Origin: Cellulomonas telluris
GTDB taxonomy: Bacteria; Actinomycetota; Actinomycetes; Actinomycetales; Cellulomonadaceae
NCBI RefSeq assembly: GCF_004886325.1
Contig: NZ_QXFN01000001.1
Span: forward strand, 310,001 to 374,000
Direction of reading: 5' to 3'
Length of the DNA stretch: 64,000 bases
Part shown: in pieces, positions 25,390 through 35,585 of the stretch
Numbering within the stretch: position 1 is the first letter of the stretch
Layout: each line of letters opens with the position of its first letter
The notes under the pieces: generated by a model
Seen by the model: the letters and a program-made list of their open reading frames with translations, nothing else
What the model was told of the DNA's origin: nothing
Databases searched by the model: none
Translations under genes and position numbers: made by a program

Positions 25390-26496
25390 TCACGCGACCG
25401 GCCTGCGGTAGAACGTGACGCCGTGCAGCGGGCGCCCGCCGAACCGCGCGAACTGGCGCGCGGACGCCGGGTTGTCCCGGCCGACGAACGTCGAGCGCAG
25501 CCGCTCGTAGCCGCCGGCCGCGAGGTGCGCCTGCAGCGTGCGGGACAGCAGCGTCAGCACGCCGCGCCCCTGCCGGTCGGGGTCCGTGCCCTGGACGACG
25601 AGCACGGCCTCCCGCCGGTGGCGCTGCCGGGTGGCGAGCAGGAGCAGCTGCTGCAGCGGCCCCAGCCGCCCGCCGACGCGCTGCACGAACGCCGTGATGT
25701 CCGGCACGACCAGCACGAACGCGACGAGCCCGCCGGTGCCGGCGTCGCGCGCGAGCAGCAGCAGGTCCTCGTCGACGAGGAAGCCCAGCCCGTCGGTCGC
25801 CGCGGCCATCTCCGCGTCGGTGATGGTCGTGTAGTACGGCAGCGCCGCGAAGGAGCGGTTGAGCACCGCGAGCACCTCGGGCACGAGGCGGGCCACCTGC
25901 GAGCGGCGTCCGCGCTCGAGCCGGAGCCCGGCGGCGCGCCACTCGGCCTCGCTCGGTGCACGCCTCGCCGCCGTCGGGTCCACGTCGACGACCCACGTGT
26001 CGGACTCGCCCCAGCGCTCGAACCCCAGCGCCTCGTAGGCCGCCGGCACCCGGGCCGGGTTCCACGGCGAGTCGACGAACCCCCGCTCCTCGAAGCCCGA
26101 CGTGATCACCCCGCCCGACTGGTTGGGCAGCAGGGACACGGGCCCGAACAGCTGCGCCCGCCCGGCGGCCCTCGCCTCGAGGGCTCCGACCAGCGCGGCC
26201 GCTGCGTCGGCGTCGGCGAACTCGGTCGCGCCGAACAGCAGCGACGGCACTCCCAGGCGCGCGTCGAGCCGGGCGTCGGTGTGGACCGTCGTGCGCCCGA
26301 CGACCTGCCCGGCGGCGTCGCGCACGAGCAGCAGCTCGACGGGCCCGGGGTGCGGCGACGTGCCCCGCCACCACGACGTGATCGTCGACGCGAGCAGCGG
26401 CACAGCGAGGTGGCGCGGGTGCAGGCGCAGCGGCAGGTCGACGAACGCGCGCAGGTCGGCGCGCGTGGTGACGGGGACGACGGTCAGCCCGTTCAC
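25390..26496 (-). CDS. GNAT-like protein in the PaaK-ligase operon
   Basis: A 368-residue protein. The N-terminal part (about 1-200) includes DLPLRLHPRHLAVPLL and the conserved block LFGPVSLLPNQSGGVITSGF; the C-terminal part has a GNAT-type acetyl-CoA loop, VQGTDPDRQGRGVLTLLSRT (about 297-316), then NPASARQFARFGGRPL. It looks like the two-domain GNAT proteins sometimes encoded beside lipid or polyketide enzymes. The GTG at 26496 overlaps the upstream stop (GTGA) and is preceded by GGGGAGGG. The acyl donor and acceptor are unknown. Confidence 0.72.
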   Translation of the reverse strand: MNGLTVVPVTTRADLRAFVDLPLRLHPRHLAVPLLASTITSWWRGTSPHPGPVELLLVRDAAGQVVGRTTVHTDARLDARLGVPSLLFGATEFADADAAAALVGALEARAAGRAQLFGPVSLLPNQSGGVITSGFEERGFVDSPWNPARVPAAYEALGFERWGESDTWVVDVDPTAARRAPSEAEWRAAGLRLERGRRSQVARLVPEVLAVLNRSFAALPYYTTITDAEMAAATDGLGFLVDEDLLLLARDAGTGGLVAFVLVVPDITAFVQRVGGRLGPLQQLLLLATRQRHRREAVLVVQGTDPDRQGRGVLTLLSRTLQAHLAAGGYERLRSTFVGRDNPASARQFARFGGRPLHGVTFYRRPVA

Positions 26497-27320
26497 GTAC
26501 CGCCCTCCCCCACGTCGCCGCCCGGCGCGTCCCCCACGCCGGTGGCGACGTGCACGCGGATGTACCCCCCGGTCCCGTGGCGCCGGTCGCGCGTGATCCA
26601 CGTCATGAGCCGCCGGTGCGCGGGCAGCCGCGCGAACAGCATCAGCGCGTCCCGGTCGGCGAAGAACGCGATCGTGCCGAGCGTGAACGGCGGCGCCCAG
26701 TACACCCGGTGCCACACGTGCCCCCTCATGCGGCGCATGGCGGCCACCATCGGGTACCACTCGCGCGCGAGGGCCGCCCACGAGTGCGGGCCGCGGTAGC
26801 GCGTGGCGCCGAGGAACATCGCGCCCGCCTGGGCGGGTGTGCGGACGGGACGGGCGGCTGCGACGGCGGGGTCGTCGACCCCCGCCCGGTCCACGGGCGT
26901 CCGGCGGCCGCGCGGTGGCGCGGGCGCGACGAGCGGCGGCGTCCGTCCCCGTGTGCTCTCGCTGGTCAGCGGGGTGAACCGCTCGACGTGCGCCATCACG
27001 TCACCCTCGGCGCGCCAGACGCCGTTGGAGTACCCCTCGGCCTCCGCGACGAACGTGCGCGCACGCTCGTGCCCGGGGGCGGACGAGCCCGCGAGCGCGG
27101 CCGCGTGCGCGGGCGTCGCGACGCACACGACGAGCCCGCGCACGGTGCTCCCGGCGGCGTCGCGTGCGCGCACCCCCGCGCTCCAGACGTACCCGTCGGC
27201 GGCGCGCACGGCCCGCCGCGCCCCACGCGTCCACCTCGGCCCGGCTCCGGTGCGCTCCAGCACGACGAGCGCCCCGGCGCGGGCCTCGGCGGGTGCGCGG
27301 GAGAAGTCTCGGGTCCGCAT
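26493..27320 (-). CDS. Protein of unknown function, possible ABM-like fold, in the PaaK-ligase operon
   Basis: A 275-residue protein with two similar halves: VERFTPLTSES and the stretch before it form one alpha/beta unit, and AREWYPMVAAMRRMRGHVWH with TIAFFADRDALMLFARLPAH form another. The second half resembles ferredoxin-like monooxygenase domains (antibiotic-biosynthesis monooxygenase or spheroidene monooxygenase types), but no metal or haem ligand is certain. A Pro/Arg-rich insert separates the halves. Its ATG shares a base with the stop of the ligase gene (TGATG), and its stop overlaps the next start, so it is tightly coupled with both neighbours. Confidence 0.6.
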   Translation of the reverse strand: MRTRDFSRAPAEARAGALVVLERTGAGPRWTRGARRAVRAADGYVWSAGVRARDAAGSTVRGLVVCVATPAHAAALAGSSAPGHERARTFVAEAEGYSNGVWRAEGDVMAHVERFTPLTSESTRGRTPPLVAPAPPRGRRTPVDRAGVDDPAVAAARPVRTPAQAGAMFLGATRYRGPHSWAALAREWYPMVAAMRRMRGHVWHRVYWAPPFTLGTIAFFADRDALMLFARLPAHRRLMTWITRDRRHGTGGYIRVHVATGVGDAPGGDVGEGGT

Positions 27321-28939
27321 CAGGCGGTGCCGGCCGCCGGCACCGGGTGGGCGGTCGTCGCGTCCCGGTCGCCGGGGTCCACGACGTACACGTTCTTGAT
27401 CTTCGTGCTGCCACCCGTGAACGGCCCGGTGCCGTGGTCGTGCACGTGCACGCGCAGCTCGGACGCCGCCGGGTCCTCCTCGAGCGACTGCGCGAAGTCC
27501 CGCGACACCGCGGCGAGGTGGCGCAGCACACCCGCCGCGGCCCGGTCGGCGAGCTCGGCCCGCGCCGCGTCGTCGAGGTCCGCGTCGGCGCGCAGCTGCA
27601 GGTGGATCGCGGGACGCTGCTCGTGGTCGCCGACGTCGACGAGCGCGAGCTTGAACGACTCGATCGCGGCCGCGTGCGGGTTGTCGAGGTACAGGCCGTT
27701 CTCCACGTCGAGCGGGTAGAGGTTCGCGCCCATGTACGACACGGTCGAGTCCTTGCGGCCGTACAGCAGCAGGAACGGCAGGCGCATCCGCTGGATCGCG
27801 TACGCGCGCTCGAACCCGAACGCGAGCCGGTCGCGCACCGGCTCCGGCAGCGCCGCGATCGCCGCCTTCATCTCGTCGAACTGCACGATCTTCGCCTCGT
27901 CGCCGATGTCGTAGCGCAGCTTCGGGCTCATGATGTCGGCCGAGTTCAGCGTGACGAGCAGACGCCCGTCGGGCGTCGTCTCGAGGTACGTCTCGAGCGG
28001 GTTGTACTGGAAGACCATCGGCGTGCGGGCCTCGTCCGGCCCGAGCAGCGCCTCGCGCAGCGGGCCGCCGGCGGCGAGCGTGCGGCGCAGCCACACGGAC
28101 AGGTCGCTCTCCCCGGCCATGCCGATCGTCAGGTCGGACGCCCCGTAGCCGGAGTACACGCGGCCGAACCGGTCCTCCAGGTAGTCGCGCAACCCCTCCG
28201 TCAGGGCCTCGCCGCCGACGAACCCGTTCAGGTCGTACGCGTCCCAGTCGAAGCCCTCGGCGTCGAGCCGGTCGCGCAGGTGCTTGAGGAACGGCGGGTA
28301 CGCGCAGACCAGGTACGTGTACCCGGGGCCGAAGTGGCGCAGGGTGTCGACGATCTTGTCGATGTCCGGCCCGGTGTTCTTCACCATGGCGATGCGCGAC
28401 ATGGCGATGCCGGTGTTCGTCCCGGTCGCCCACGCGCCCATCGAGAAGGCGTTGACCGCGAACAGCCGACGCGACCCGAACAGCAGGGTCACGTAGCCGG
28501 ACACGTTCTTGTGGACCGTGGCCAGCTCGCGCTTCGACCGCATCCAGTTGTACGGCGTCCCGGACGAGCCGCTGGACTCGTCGACCACGGTGCCGACGGT
28601 CTCGATGAGCCCGTTCCAGCACCGCTGGTCCTCGGGGTAGCGGTCCACGTAGTCGTGCTTGGACGTCGGCCGGTAGTTCGTCAGGTCCCACCAGCGGAAC
28701 CGGAAGCCGGCCTCCTCGACGTAGTGCCGGTAGGCCGGCACGTCGAGGTACGCGTGCTGGCAGATCATCCACGCGTTGAGCCGCGCGAACCGCTCCATCG
28801 CCGGGTGGTAGTTGCGGGCGGTGAACCGCCACAACGCCGGGTGCAGGCGGTAGACGCGGTACACGACGGTCACGAGCCAGGTGGCGAGCCGCAGCGCGGC
28901 CTGCCGCAGGACGCTCGTGCGGGGGGCGTCCGGTGTCAC
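27320..28939 (-). CDS. PaaK-like adenylate-forming enzyme (acyl/aryl-CoA ligase family), first gene of operon
   Basis: A 539-residue protein of the phenylacetate-CoA ligase-like branch of the ANL superfamily. Visible core motifs: the Ser/Gly loop DESSGSSGTPYNW near residue 125, the SGYGASDLTIG aromatic/acid motif near 267-277, KLRYDIGDEAKI (A7, near 338), and the hinge GRKDSTVSYMGANLYP (A8, near 400). These are intact, so adenylation of a carboxylic acid is likely. The substrate is unknown. The GTG at 28939 is 6 bases behind a TACTGT box, suggesting a leaderless transcript. It heads an operon with the 275-residue protein, the GNAT-like protein and the nitroreductase. Confidence 0.82.
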   Translation of the reverse strand: MTPDAPRTSVLRQAALRLATWLVTVVYRVYRLHPALWRFTARNYHPAMERFARLNAWMICQHAYLDVPAYRHYVEEAGFRFRWWDLTNYRPTSKHDYVDRYPEDQRCWNGLIETVGTVVDESSGSSGTPYNWMRSKRELATVHKNVSGYVTLLFGSRRLFAVNAFSMGAWATGTNTGIAMSRIAMVKNTGPDIDKIVDTLRHFGPGYTYLVCAYPPFLKHLRDRLDAEGFDWDAYDLNGFVGGEALTEGLRDYLEDRFGRVYSGYGASDLTIGMAGESDLSVWLRRTLAAGGPLREALLGPDEARTPMVFQYNPLETYLETTPDGRLLVTLNSADIMSPKLRYDIGDEAKIVQFDEMKAAIAALPEPVRDRLAFGFERAYAIQRMRLPFLLLYGRKDSTVSYMGANLYPLDVENGLYLDNPHAAAIESFKLALVDVGDHEQRPAIHLQLRADADLDDAARAELADRAAAGVLRHLAAVSRDFAQSLEEDPAASELRVHVHDHGTGPFTGGSTKIKNVYVVDPGDRDATTAHPVPAAGTA

Positions 28940-28945
28940 GGGCGG

Positions 28946-28951
28946 ACAGTA
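28946..28951 (-). promoter_or_regulatory. -10 box of a leaderless promoter for the PaaK-ligase operon
   Basis: TACTGT on the minus strand ends 6 bases before the GTG at 28939. No Shine-Dalgarno sequence fits between them. Confidence 0.5.
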
Positions 28952-29004
28952 GCAACGGGGACCGGCGCGGCACCGCCGCCGTTCGGGGCGCGTCCCGCCC
29001 GGGT

Positions 29005-29994
29005 TCAGGCCCGGCGGTACCGCCGCGCGAGCACGACCAGGCCGGCACCGGTGACGAGCGCGGTCCCGGCGAGCGCCGCGAGGGACGCCTCGGCGAAGGG
29101 GCCCGTCGTGGCGAGCTCCGTGACGCCGCGCGTCCCGGCGGCGGACCGGCTCGCGGGCTGCGGCGCCGCCGCGGGGGCGGCGGGAACCGCCGGTACGGCA
29201 GGCGCGGCGGGGACCGCCGGTGCCGCCGGCGTCCCCGGCGCGGTCGGCGTGCCCGGCGCCGCTGCGGCGTCGATCGCGCGGGCCACGTGCTGCCCGGTGA
29301 GCAGGAACTCCCGGAGCTCCTCGGGGGTGCCCGCCAGCGCCGCCGCCGCCGCGGCGTGGAGCGCCGGACCGCTGTTGTTCGGCCCGCCGTTCAGCATGCT
29401 GGCCGCCGTCAGCCGGTCGTCGGCGTGCTGCGCCTGCGCGAGGCCGGTGGCGAGGAACGCGGCCACCACGTCCGGGTCGTTGCTGGCGAGCGCCCGCTCC
29501 GCGGCGCTGCGGACCACGGGACCGGGCTCGTCGGCCAGCACGCGCGCGATCGCCAGCCGGTCGTCGGCGTACTGCGCCTGAGCGAGACCCGTGGAGAGGA
29601 ACGCGGACCAGTCGGCGGGGTCGTCGCTGTCGAGCGCCGCCTGCACGCCCTCGTACACCGCGGGTCCGGTCGCAGCCGCGAGGACGCGCGCCAGCCGGAG
29701 GCGCTCGTCGGCGTACCAGGCCGTGCGGAAGCCGCCGTCGACGAAGGCGCGCAGCTCCTCGGGGGTGCCCTCGAGCGCGCGGGTGGCCGCACGCGGGACG
29801 GCCGGACCGTCGGTCGACGCGGCCAGGACCCCGGCCCAGGCGCGGTACTCCTCGTCCGTGGAACCGGTGAACCCCGCCTCGACGAACGCGCGGAGCTCCG
29901 CGGCCGGTGCCGGTGCGGCCGACGCCGGTCCTGCCACGAGCCCGACCACCGACAGCACCACGGCCAGCCCGAGCGACCCCATCCACCTGCGCAC
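29005..29994 (-). CDS. Secreted ALF-repeat protein with LATTG sorting signal
   Basis: A 329-residue exported protein. After a signal peptide (ending near residue 27, ASA-APA) it has about five ALF-type helical repeats of roughly 40 residues, with the recurrent pattern ALxSxDPxxxxAFLxTGLAQAQYADDRL. A Pro/Ala-rich spacer (about 235-285) leads to ELATTG, a hydrophobic segment and the tail ARRYRRA, so the protein should be anchored to the wall by a class E sortase. ALF-repeat proteins are found on actinobacterial surfaces, with role unknown. The GTG at 29994 is 7 bp behind GGAG. Confidence 0.82.
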   Translation of the reverse strand: MRRWMGSLGLAVVLSVVGLVAGPASAAPAPAAELRAFVEAGFTGSTDEEYRAWAGVLAASTDGPAVPRAATRALEGTPEELRAFVDGGFRTAWYADERLRLARVLAAATGPAVYEGVQAALDSDDPADWSAFLSTGLAQAQYADDRLAIARVLADEPGPVVRSAAERALASNDPDVVAAFLATGLAQAQHADDRLTAASMLNGGPNNSGPALHAAAAAALAGTPEELREFLLTGQHVARAIDAAAAPGTPTAPGTPAAPAVPAAPAVPAVPAAPAAAPQPASRSAAGTRGVTELATTGPFAEASLAALAGTALVTGAGLVVLARRYRRA

Positions 29995-30226
29995 AGAACC
30001 GCTCCTCGTCGTCCACCGGACGGGCGGGCGACGCGCTGCGCGCGAGACGGACCCTGCCCCCGCGCGACCCTAGCGATCCGTCGCTCCCGGCGTGGGCGGT
30101 TCCGGCAACGTCGTCCGGGCACGTGGTGACGGTGCCGCCGCGCACCCGGCCGGGCTCCTCCGTGGGGGCCGCTCACCCGGCCGCGACTGCGGTCGGCGGC
30201 CGGCAGCACGGGAGTCGACGGAACCG

Positions 30227-30255
30227 TTGACAGCGGCCCGTCGGCGTCGAAGCAT
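30227..30255 (+). promoter_or_regulatory. Candidate promoter of the GH3 gene
   Basis: TTGACA (30227-30232), 17-bp spacer, AAGCAT (30250-30255). The -35 is a perfect consensus. It lies about 70 bp upstream of the GH3 start codon. Confidence 0.55.
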
Positions 30256-30328
30256 GGGGCGCGTGCGCATGCCGCACCGCGTGCCCGACGACGTGCACGC
30301 GAGCTCGAGAGCCCGGGGGGGCCGGCTC

Positions 30329-33016
30329 ATGACCGTGCTCACGTCTGTCCGGCGGCACGTCGCCGCACTCGGCGCAGGGGCCCTCGCGGTCCCGCTCGTG
30401 GTCGTCACGGCCCCCGCGGCCGTGGCGGCGTCACCCGTCACGGTCGCACCGGTGGCCGCGCTCGTCACGGCCGCCGAGGGTGACACGGCCACCGTGACGC
30501 TCAGCGCCACGACGGCCGACGGCACCGCGCTCGCCGCACCCGTCACCGTGTTCTTCTCGACCGGCACGGGCACCGCGACGGGCGGCGCCGACTACACCGA
30601 GACCGGCGGGACCGTCACCTTCCCCGCCGGTGCCGCCTCGGGCGCGACGCAGGAGGTCACGGTCGAGCTCGCGGCCGACGACGACGCGGAGACCACCGAG
30701 ACCGTCCCGCTGTCCTTCAGCACCACGACCAGTGGTGCCACCGTCTCCGGCGGCGCGACGGTCGCGGTGGTCGCCAACGGCTTCCCCTACCTCGACGCGG
30801 GTCGTCCGGTCGCGGAGCGTGTCGCCGACCTGCTGGGCCGCATGACGCTGGCGGAGAAGGTCGGCCAGATGACGCAGGCGGAGCGCGCCAACGTCGCCGG
30901 CAGCCCCGGCCGCGTCGCGTCGCTCGGGCTCGGCTCGGTGCTCTCCGGCGGCGGGTCGACGCCGACCCCCAACACGCCCGAGGCGTGGGCGGACATGGTG
31001 GACGGGTTCCAGACGCAGTCGCTGTCGACGCGCCTGTCGATCCCCCTGCTCTACGGCGTCGACGCCGTGCACGGCCACAACAACCTCGTCGGCGCCACGG
31101 TCTTCCCGCACAACATCGGCCTGGGCGCGATGCGCGACCCGGGCCTGGTCGAGCGAGCCGCGCACGTCACCGCCGCGGAGACGCGCACGACGGGCCCCCA
31201 GTGGTCGTTCGCGCCGTGCCTGTGCGTGGCGCGCGACCTGCGCTGGGGTCGCACCTACGAGAGCTTCGGGGAGGACCCGGCGCTGGTGGTCCTCAACGAG
31301 ACGGCGATCGACGGGCTCCAGGGTCCCGCGCGCAGCGAGCTCGACCAGCCGGACCGCGTGCTGGCGTCGGCCAAGCACTTCGCCGGCGACGGCGACACCG
31401 AGTTCGGCACGGGAGAGGGCGAGTACACGATCGACCAGGGCGTCACGGTGACGAACCGGCAGGACTTCGAGCGCATCGACCTCGCGCCGTACGTCCCCGC
31501 GGTCCGGCAGTACCGCGCCGGCACCGTCATGCCGTCGTACTCGAGCGTGGACTGGACCGAGAACGGCGTGGGCGACCCGCTGAAGATGCACGCCCACACC
31601 GAGCTCATCACCGGCTGGCTGAAGGGCCAGCACGAGTTCGACGGGTTCGTCATCAGCGACTACAACGCGATCCACCAGATCCCCGGCGACTACGCGACGC
31701 AGGTGCGCACGAGCGTCAACGCCGGCGTCGACATGTTCATGGAGCCGAACACCGCGGACCCCTTCGTCGCCACCCTCATGGGCGAGGTCCGCGGTGGCCG
31801 GGTGCCGATGGCCCGGATCGACGACGCCGTGCGGCGCATCCTGCGGCAGAAGATGGAGCTCGGGCTGTTCGAGCACCCGTTCACCGACCGCGCCGGCCAG
31901 GCCGCGATCGGCTCCGACGAGCACCGCGCCGTCGCGCGCGAGGCCGTCGTGAAGTCGCAGGTCCTGCTGCGCAACACCGGCGACGCGCTGCCGCTGGCGA
32001 AGGACGCCCGCCTCTACCTCGCCGGCCGCGCGGCGGACAACATCGGCATCCAGGCGGGCGGCTGGACGGTCACCTGGCAGGGCCAGCCGGTCCCGGACCT
32101 GATCCCGGGTACGACGGTCCGCGAGGGCATCGCGCAGGTCGCGCCCGACGCGCAGGTCACCTTCAGCGCGGACGCCTCCGCGCCGATCGAGGGCGTCGAC
32201 ACCGGTGTGGTCGTCGTCGGGGAGACGCCGTACGCCGAGGGCTACGGCGACGTCGGCGGGCCGGGCTGGCCGTGGGACCCGTCGGACGGCGGCGTGCCGC
32301 GCGAGCCGGACAAGCAGCTCACGCTCACGCCCGGCGACCAGGCGGTCGTGGACAAGGTCTGCTCCGCGGTCGAGACGTGCGTCGTGCTGCTCGTCACGGG
32401 ACGGCCGAACGTCGTGGCCGACCCGGCGGGGCAGATCGACGCGCTCGTCGCGTCGTGGCTGCCGGGCTCCGAGGGCGCCGGCGTCGCGGACGTGCTGTTC
32501 GGCGACGCCCCCTTCACCGGGCGCCTCGGCATGACGTGGCCGCGGACGCAGGAGCAGGAGCCGATCAACGTCGGCGACGCGGACTACGACCCCGAGCTGC
32601 CGTTCGGGTGGGGCCTGCGCACCGACTCCGCGCAGGCGCGGCTCGAGGCCCTCCGCGGTGAGCTCGAGTCCTCGCGCGACCGCTCCGTGCGGCGTGCGGT
32701 CGGTGACATCGACACCGCCCTGGCGCGGGGCCGGTGGACCGAGACCGGTGCCGTCGGGAACGAGCGGCTCGTGCTGCGGGTCCTGGGCCGGGCCGTCGAG
32801 CGGCTGTCCGCGAGCGACGAGCCGACGTGGCAGCAGATGGACGCCGTCGTCTCGGTGCTGCGCGACGTCGCGCAGCGGCACGTCGTCGAGGCGGGCGCCG
32901 ACGCCCCCGAGGGCTGGGCCGCCGACCTCGCGGACGCCGAGCACGCTCTGCTCGTCGGGGAGTACACGCGGGCCGCCGACCTCCTGCGCGCGGTGGCCGG
33001 CTACCCGGCGGGCTGA
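30329..33016 (+). CDS. Secreted GH3 beta-glucosidase/xylosidase with N-terminal Calx-beta module
   Basis: An 895-residue exported family 3 glycoside hydrolase that releases sugar from the non-reducing end of beta-linked oligosaccharides. The signal peptide ends near residue 35. Residues 37-150 form a Calx-beta module ([21 protein letters not shown] and an acidic DDDAETTE loop that may bind calcium). The GH3 barrel follows with [15 protein letters not shown] and the nucleophile Asp444 in GFVISDYNA; the second alpha/beta domain begins near 550 and ends with [14 protein letters not shown]. The last 120 residues are helical rather than the common FN3 domain. The ATG at 30329 is chosen because it opens the signal peptide, with a G-run upstream. 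Substrate could be cello- or xylo-oligosaccharides. Confidence 0.92.
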   Translation: MTVLTSVRRHVAALGAGALAVPLVVVTAPAAVAASPVTVAPVAALVTAAEGDTATVTLSATTADGTALAAPVTVFFSTGTGTATGGADYTETGGTVTFPAGAASGATQEVTVELAADDDAETTETVPLSFSTTTSGATVSGGATVAVVANGFPYLDAGRPVAERVADLLGRMTLAEKVGQMTQAERANVAGSPGRVASLGLGSVLSGGGSTPTPNTPEAWADMVDGFQTQSLSTRLSIPLLYGVDAVHGHNNLVGATVFPHNIGLGAMRDPGLVERAAHVTAAETRTTGPQWSFAPCLCVARDLRWGRTYESFGEDPALVVLNETAIDGLQGPARSELDQPDRVLASAKHFAGDGDTEFGTGEGEYTIDQGVTVTNRQDFERIDLAPYVPAVRQYRAGTVMPSYSSVDWTENGVGDPLKMHAHTELITGWLKGQHEFDGFVISDYNAIHQIPGDYATQVRTSVNAGVDMFMEPNTADPFVATLMGEVRGGRVPMARIDDAVRRILRQKMELGLFEHPFTDRAGQAAIGSDEHRAVAREAVVKSQVLLRNTGDALPLAKDARLYLAGRAADNIGIQAGGWTVTWQGQPVPDLIPGTTVREGIAQVAPDAQVTFSADASAPIEGVDTGVVVVGETPYAEGYGDVGGPGWPWDPSDGGVPREPDKQLTLTPGDQAVVDKVCSAVETCVVLLVTGRPNVVADPAGQIDALVASWLPGSEGAGVADVLFGDAPFTGRLGMTWPRTQEQEPINVGDADYDPELPFGWGLRTDSAQARLEALRGELESSRDRSVRRAVGDIDTALARGRWTETGAVGNERLVLRVLGRAVERLSASDEPTWQQMDAVVSVLRDVAQRHVVEAGADAPEGWAADLADAEHALLVGEYTRAADLLRAVAGYPAG

Positions 33017-33028
33017 GGCAGGCCGCGG

Positions 33029-33361
33029 TCAGCCCTCGGCGCAGAGGTGCCGCGGCGCCTGGGTCGCCGCGGCGACGGCGGCCGAGTCCTCCGCGCCGTA
33101 CTCCGAGATGACCCAGGGCAGCACGTCGCTCGTGGCGACGTCACCCGTGGCGAGCCGCTCGCAGATGGCGTACCCGACGGCCAGGACGTGCTCCTCGTCC
33201 CAGTCCTCCTGCGTCCGGACCGCCACCTGGTCCATGGTCTCGATGTACGCGATCTCGCGGGGATCGGTCGTGGGCGTGGCCTCGTCGGCCGGCTCGGAGC
33301 CTCCGCACGCGGCGACGGTGAGGGCGGCGGCCACGACGAGCAGCGGGGCGATGCGCTTCAT
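33029..33361 (-). CDS. DUF732-like lipoprotein
   Basis: A 110-residue exported lipoprotein, MKRIAPLLVVAAALTVAAC (Cys19), with the DUF732 pattern AYIETMDQVAV.. and VGYAICERLATGD before a helical end ([20 protein letters not shown]) and a Cys near the C-terminus (HLCAEG) that should pair with the Cys of AICERL. The family, common in mycobacteria, has no known function. It converges with the GH3 gene, 12 bp from its stop. Confidence 0.8.
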   Translation of the reverse strand: MKRIAPLLVVAAALTVAACGGSEPADEATPTTDPREIAYIETMDQVAVRTQEDWDEEHVLAVGYAICERLATGDVATSDVLPWVISEYGAEDSAAVAAATQAPRHLCAEG

Positions 33362-33516
33362 GGCTCTCCTGTCGGTAAGCGCAGTCCAACACGTGAGGCG
33401 TGGTGTCCCGCGTCCCGCTCCCGTGGCGGGACCGTCCCCCGGGCGGGGGGCGCAGCCGGGTGAGAGGTGCACCGCGAGGCGCGGCGCCGGGGTAGGGGCC
33501 GTGACCGTCCCGGCCG

Positions 33517-33696
33517 TCACCGCGCGGCCTCCCCCGCCTGTCGGCGCGCCTGCTCCACGGTCGCGTTCCAGCGCGCCAGGTACGGCAGGCGGCTGTCCCG
33601 CTCCGCCGAGGGAGGCGAAGGGGGCACGGGGATCTCGGCCAGGGGCGACCGCCCCCACGGGACTTCGGAGGCGGGGTCCGTCGACGGGGTGCTCAT
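33517..33696 (-). CDS. Small protein of unknown function (59 residues)
   Basis: MSTPSTDPASEVPWGRSPLA with a Pro-rich middle and a helical end RLPYLARWNATVEQARRQAG. I recognise no family. It is supported mainly by an ideal ribosome-binding site, GGAGGAGG 4 bp before the ATG at 33696, and by normal actinobacterial codon use. No neighbour shares its direction closely. Confidence 0.5.
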   Translation of the reverse strand: MSTPSTDPASEVPWGRSPLAEIPVPPSPPSAERDSRLPYLARWNATVEQARRQAGEAAR

Positions 33697-33886
33697 GGAC
33701 CCTCCTCCCCGGGCTCCGCTGCGCGGGAGCGTCGCCCGCCGGCCGGCACGTGACCGGGGGGGCGACACCTCGACCGCCAGCGTGCCAGAGGTGCGCCGTG
33801 CGCGGTGTCACCCGCGCGGGTCGCGCCCGGGTGACCGGTGCTCGGCGCCGGTGCCGCTGCCCGTCCGGCGCCACCGCCGCTACCGG

Positions 33887-33926
33887 TTTCGGCGCAACAC
33901 CCGAAAGTGCGCGAACCATAACGTTT
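33887..33926 (+). promoter_or_regulatory. Control region of the GH10 xylanase
   Basis: TTTCGG-CGCAACAC-CCGAAA (33887-33906) is a perfect 6-bp inverted repeat with 8-base spacer, and ATAACGTTT (33918-33926) is a LacI-type AACGTT core that overlaps a possible -10 box (TAACGT, 33919-33924). The first motif recurs at 41251-41270; the second resembles the site at 18001 before the arabinoside operon. The remaining 33697-33886 holds nothing I can name. Confidence 0.55.
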
Positions 33927-33965
33927 ACGTCCATCGACGGTGGGAGCGCGAGGTCCGAGAGTTGA

Positions 33966-35441
<1,476 letters not shown>

Positions 35442-35492
35442 CCTGACCTCCCGCCGCAGCTGACCGCTCGGCACGACCGGCTCCAGCCGGGC

Positions 35493-35537
35493 ACGACGAC
35501 GGCGCCCCACCGATCGCTGGTGGGGCGCCGTCGTCGT
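35493..35537 (+). terminator. Very strong stem-loop terminator after the GH10 gene
   Basis: ACGACGACGGCGCCCCACC (35493-35511) and its perfect complement (35519-35537) form a 19-bp stem with a 7-base loop. It lies between convergent genes (GH10 on plus, Nif3-like on minus), so it can serve both. Confidence 0.85.
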
Positions 35538-35585
35538 CCCTGCGCGCGGTGCGGGGGCGGGCGCGTCGCGGCGCGGGGGCGAGGG

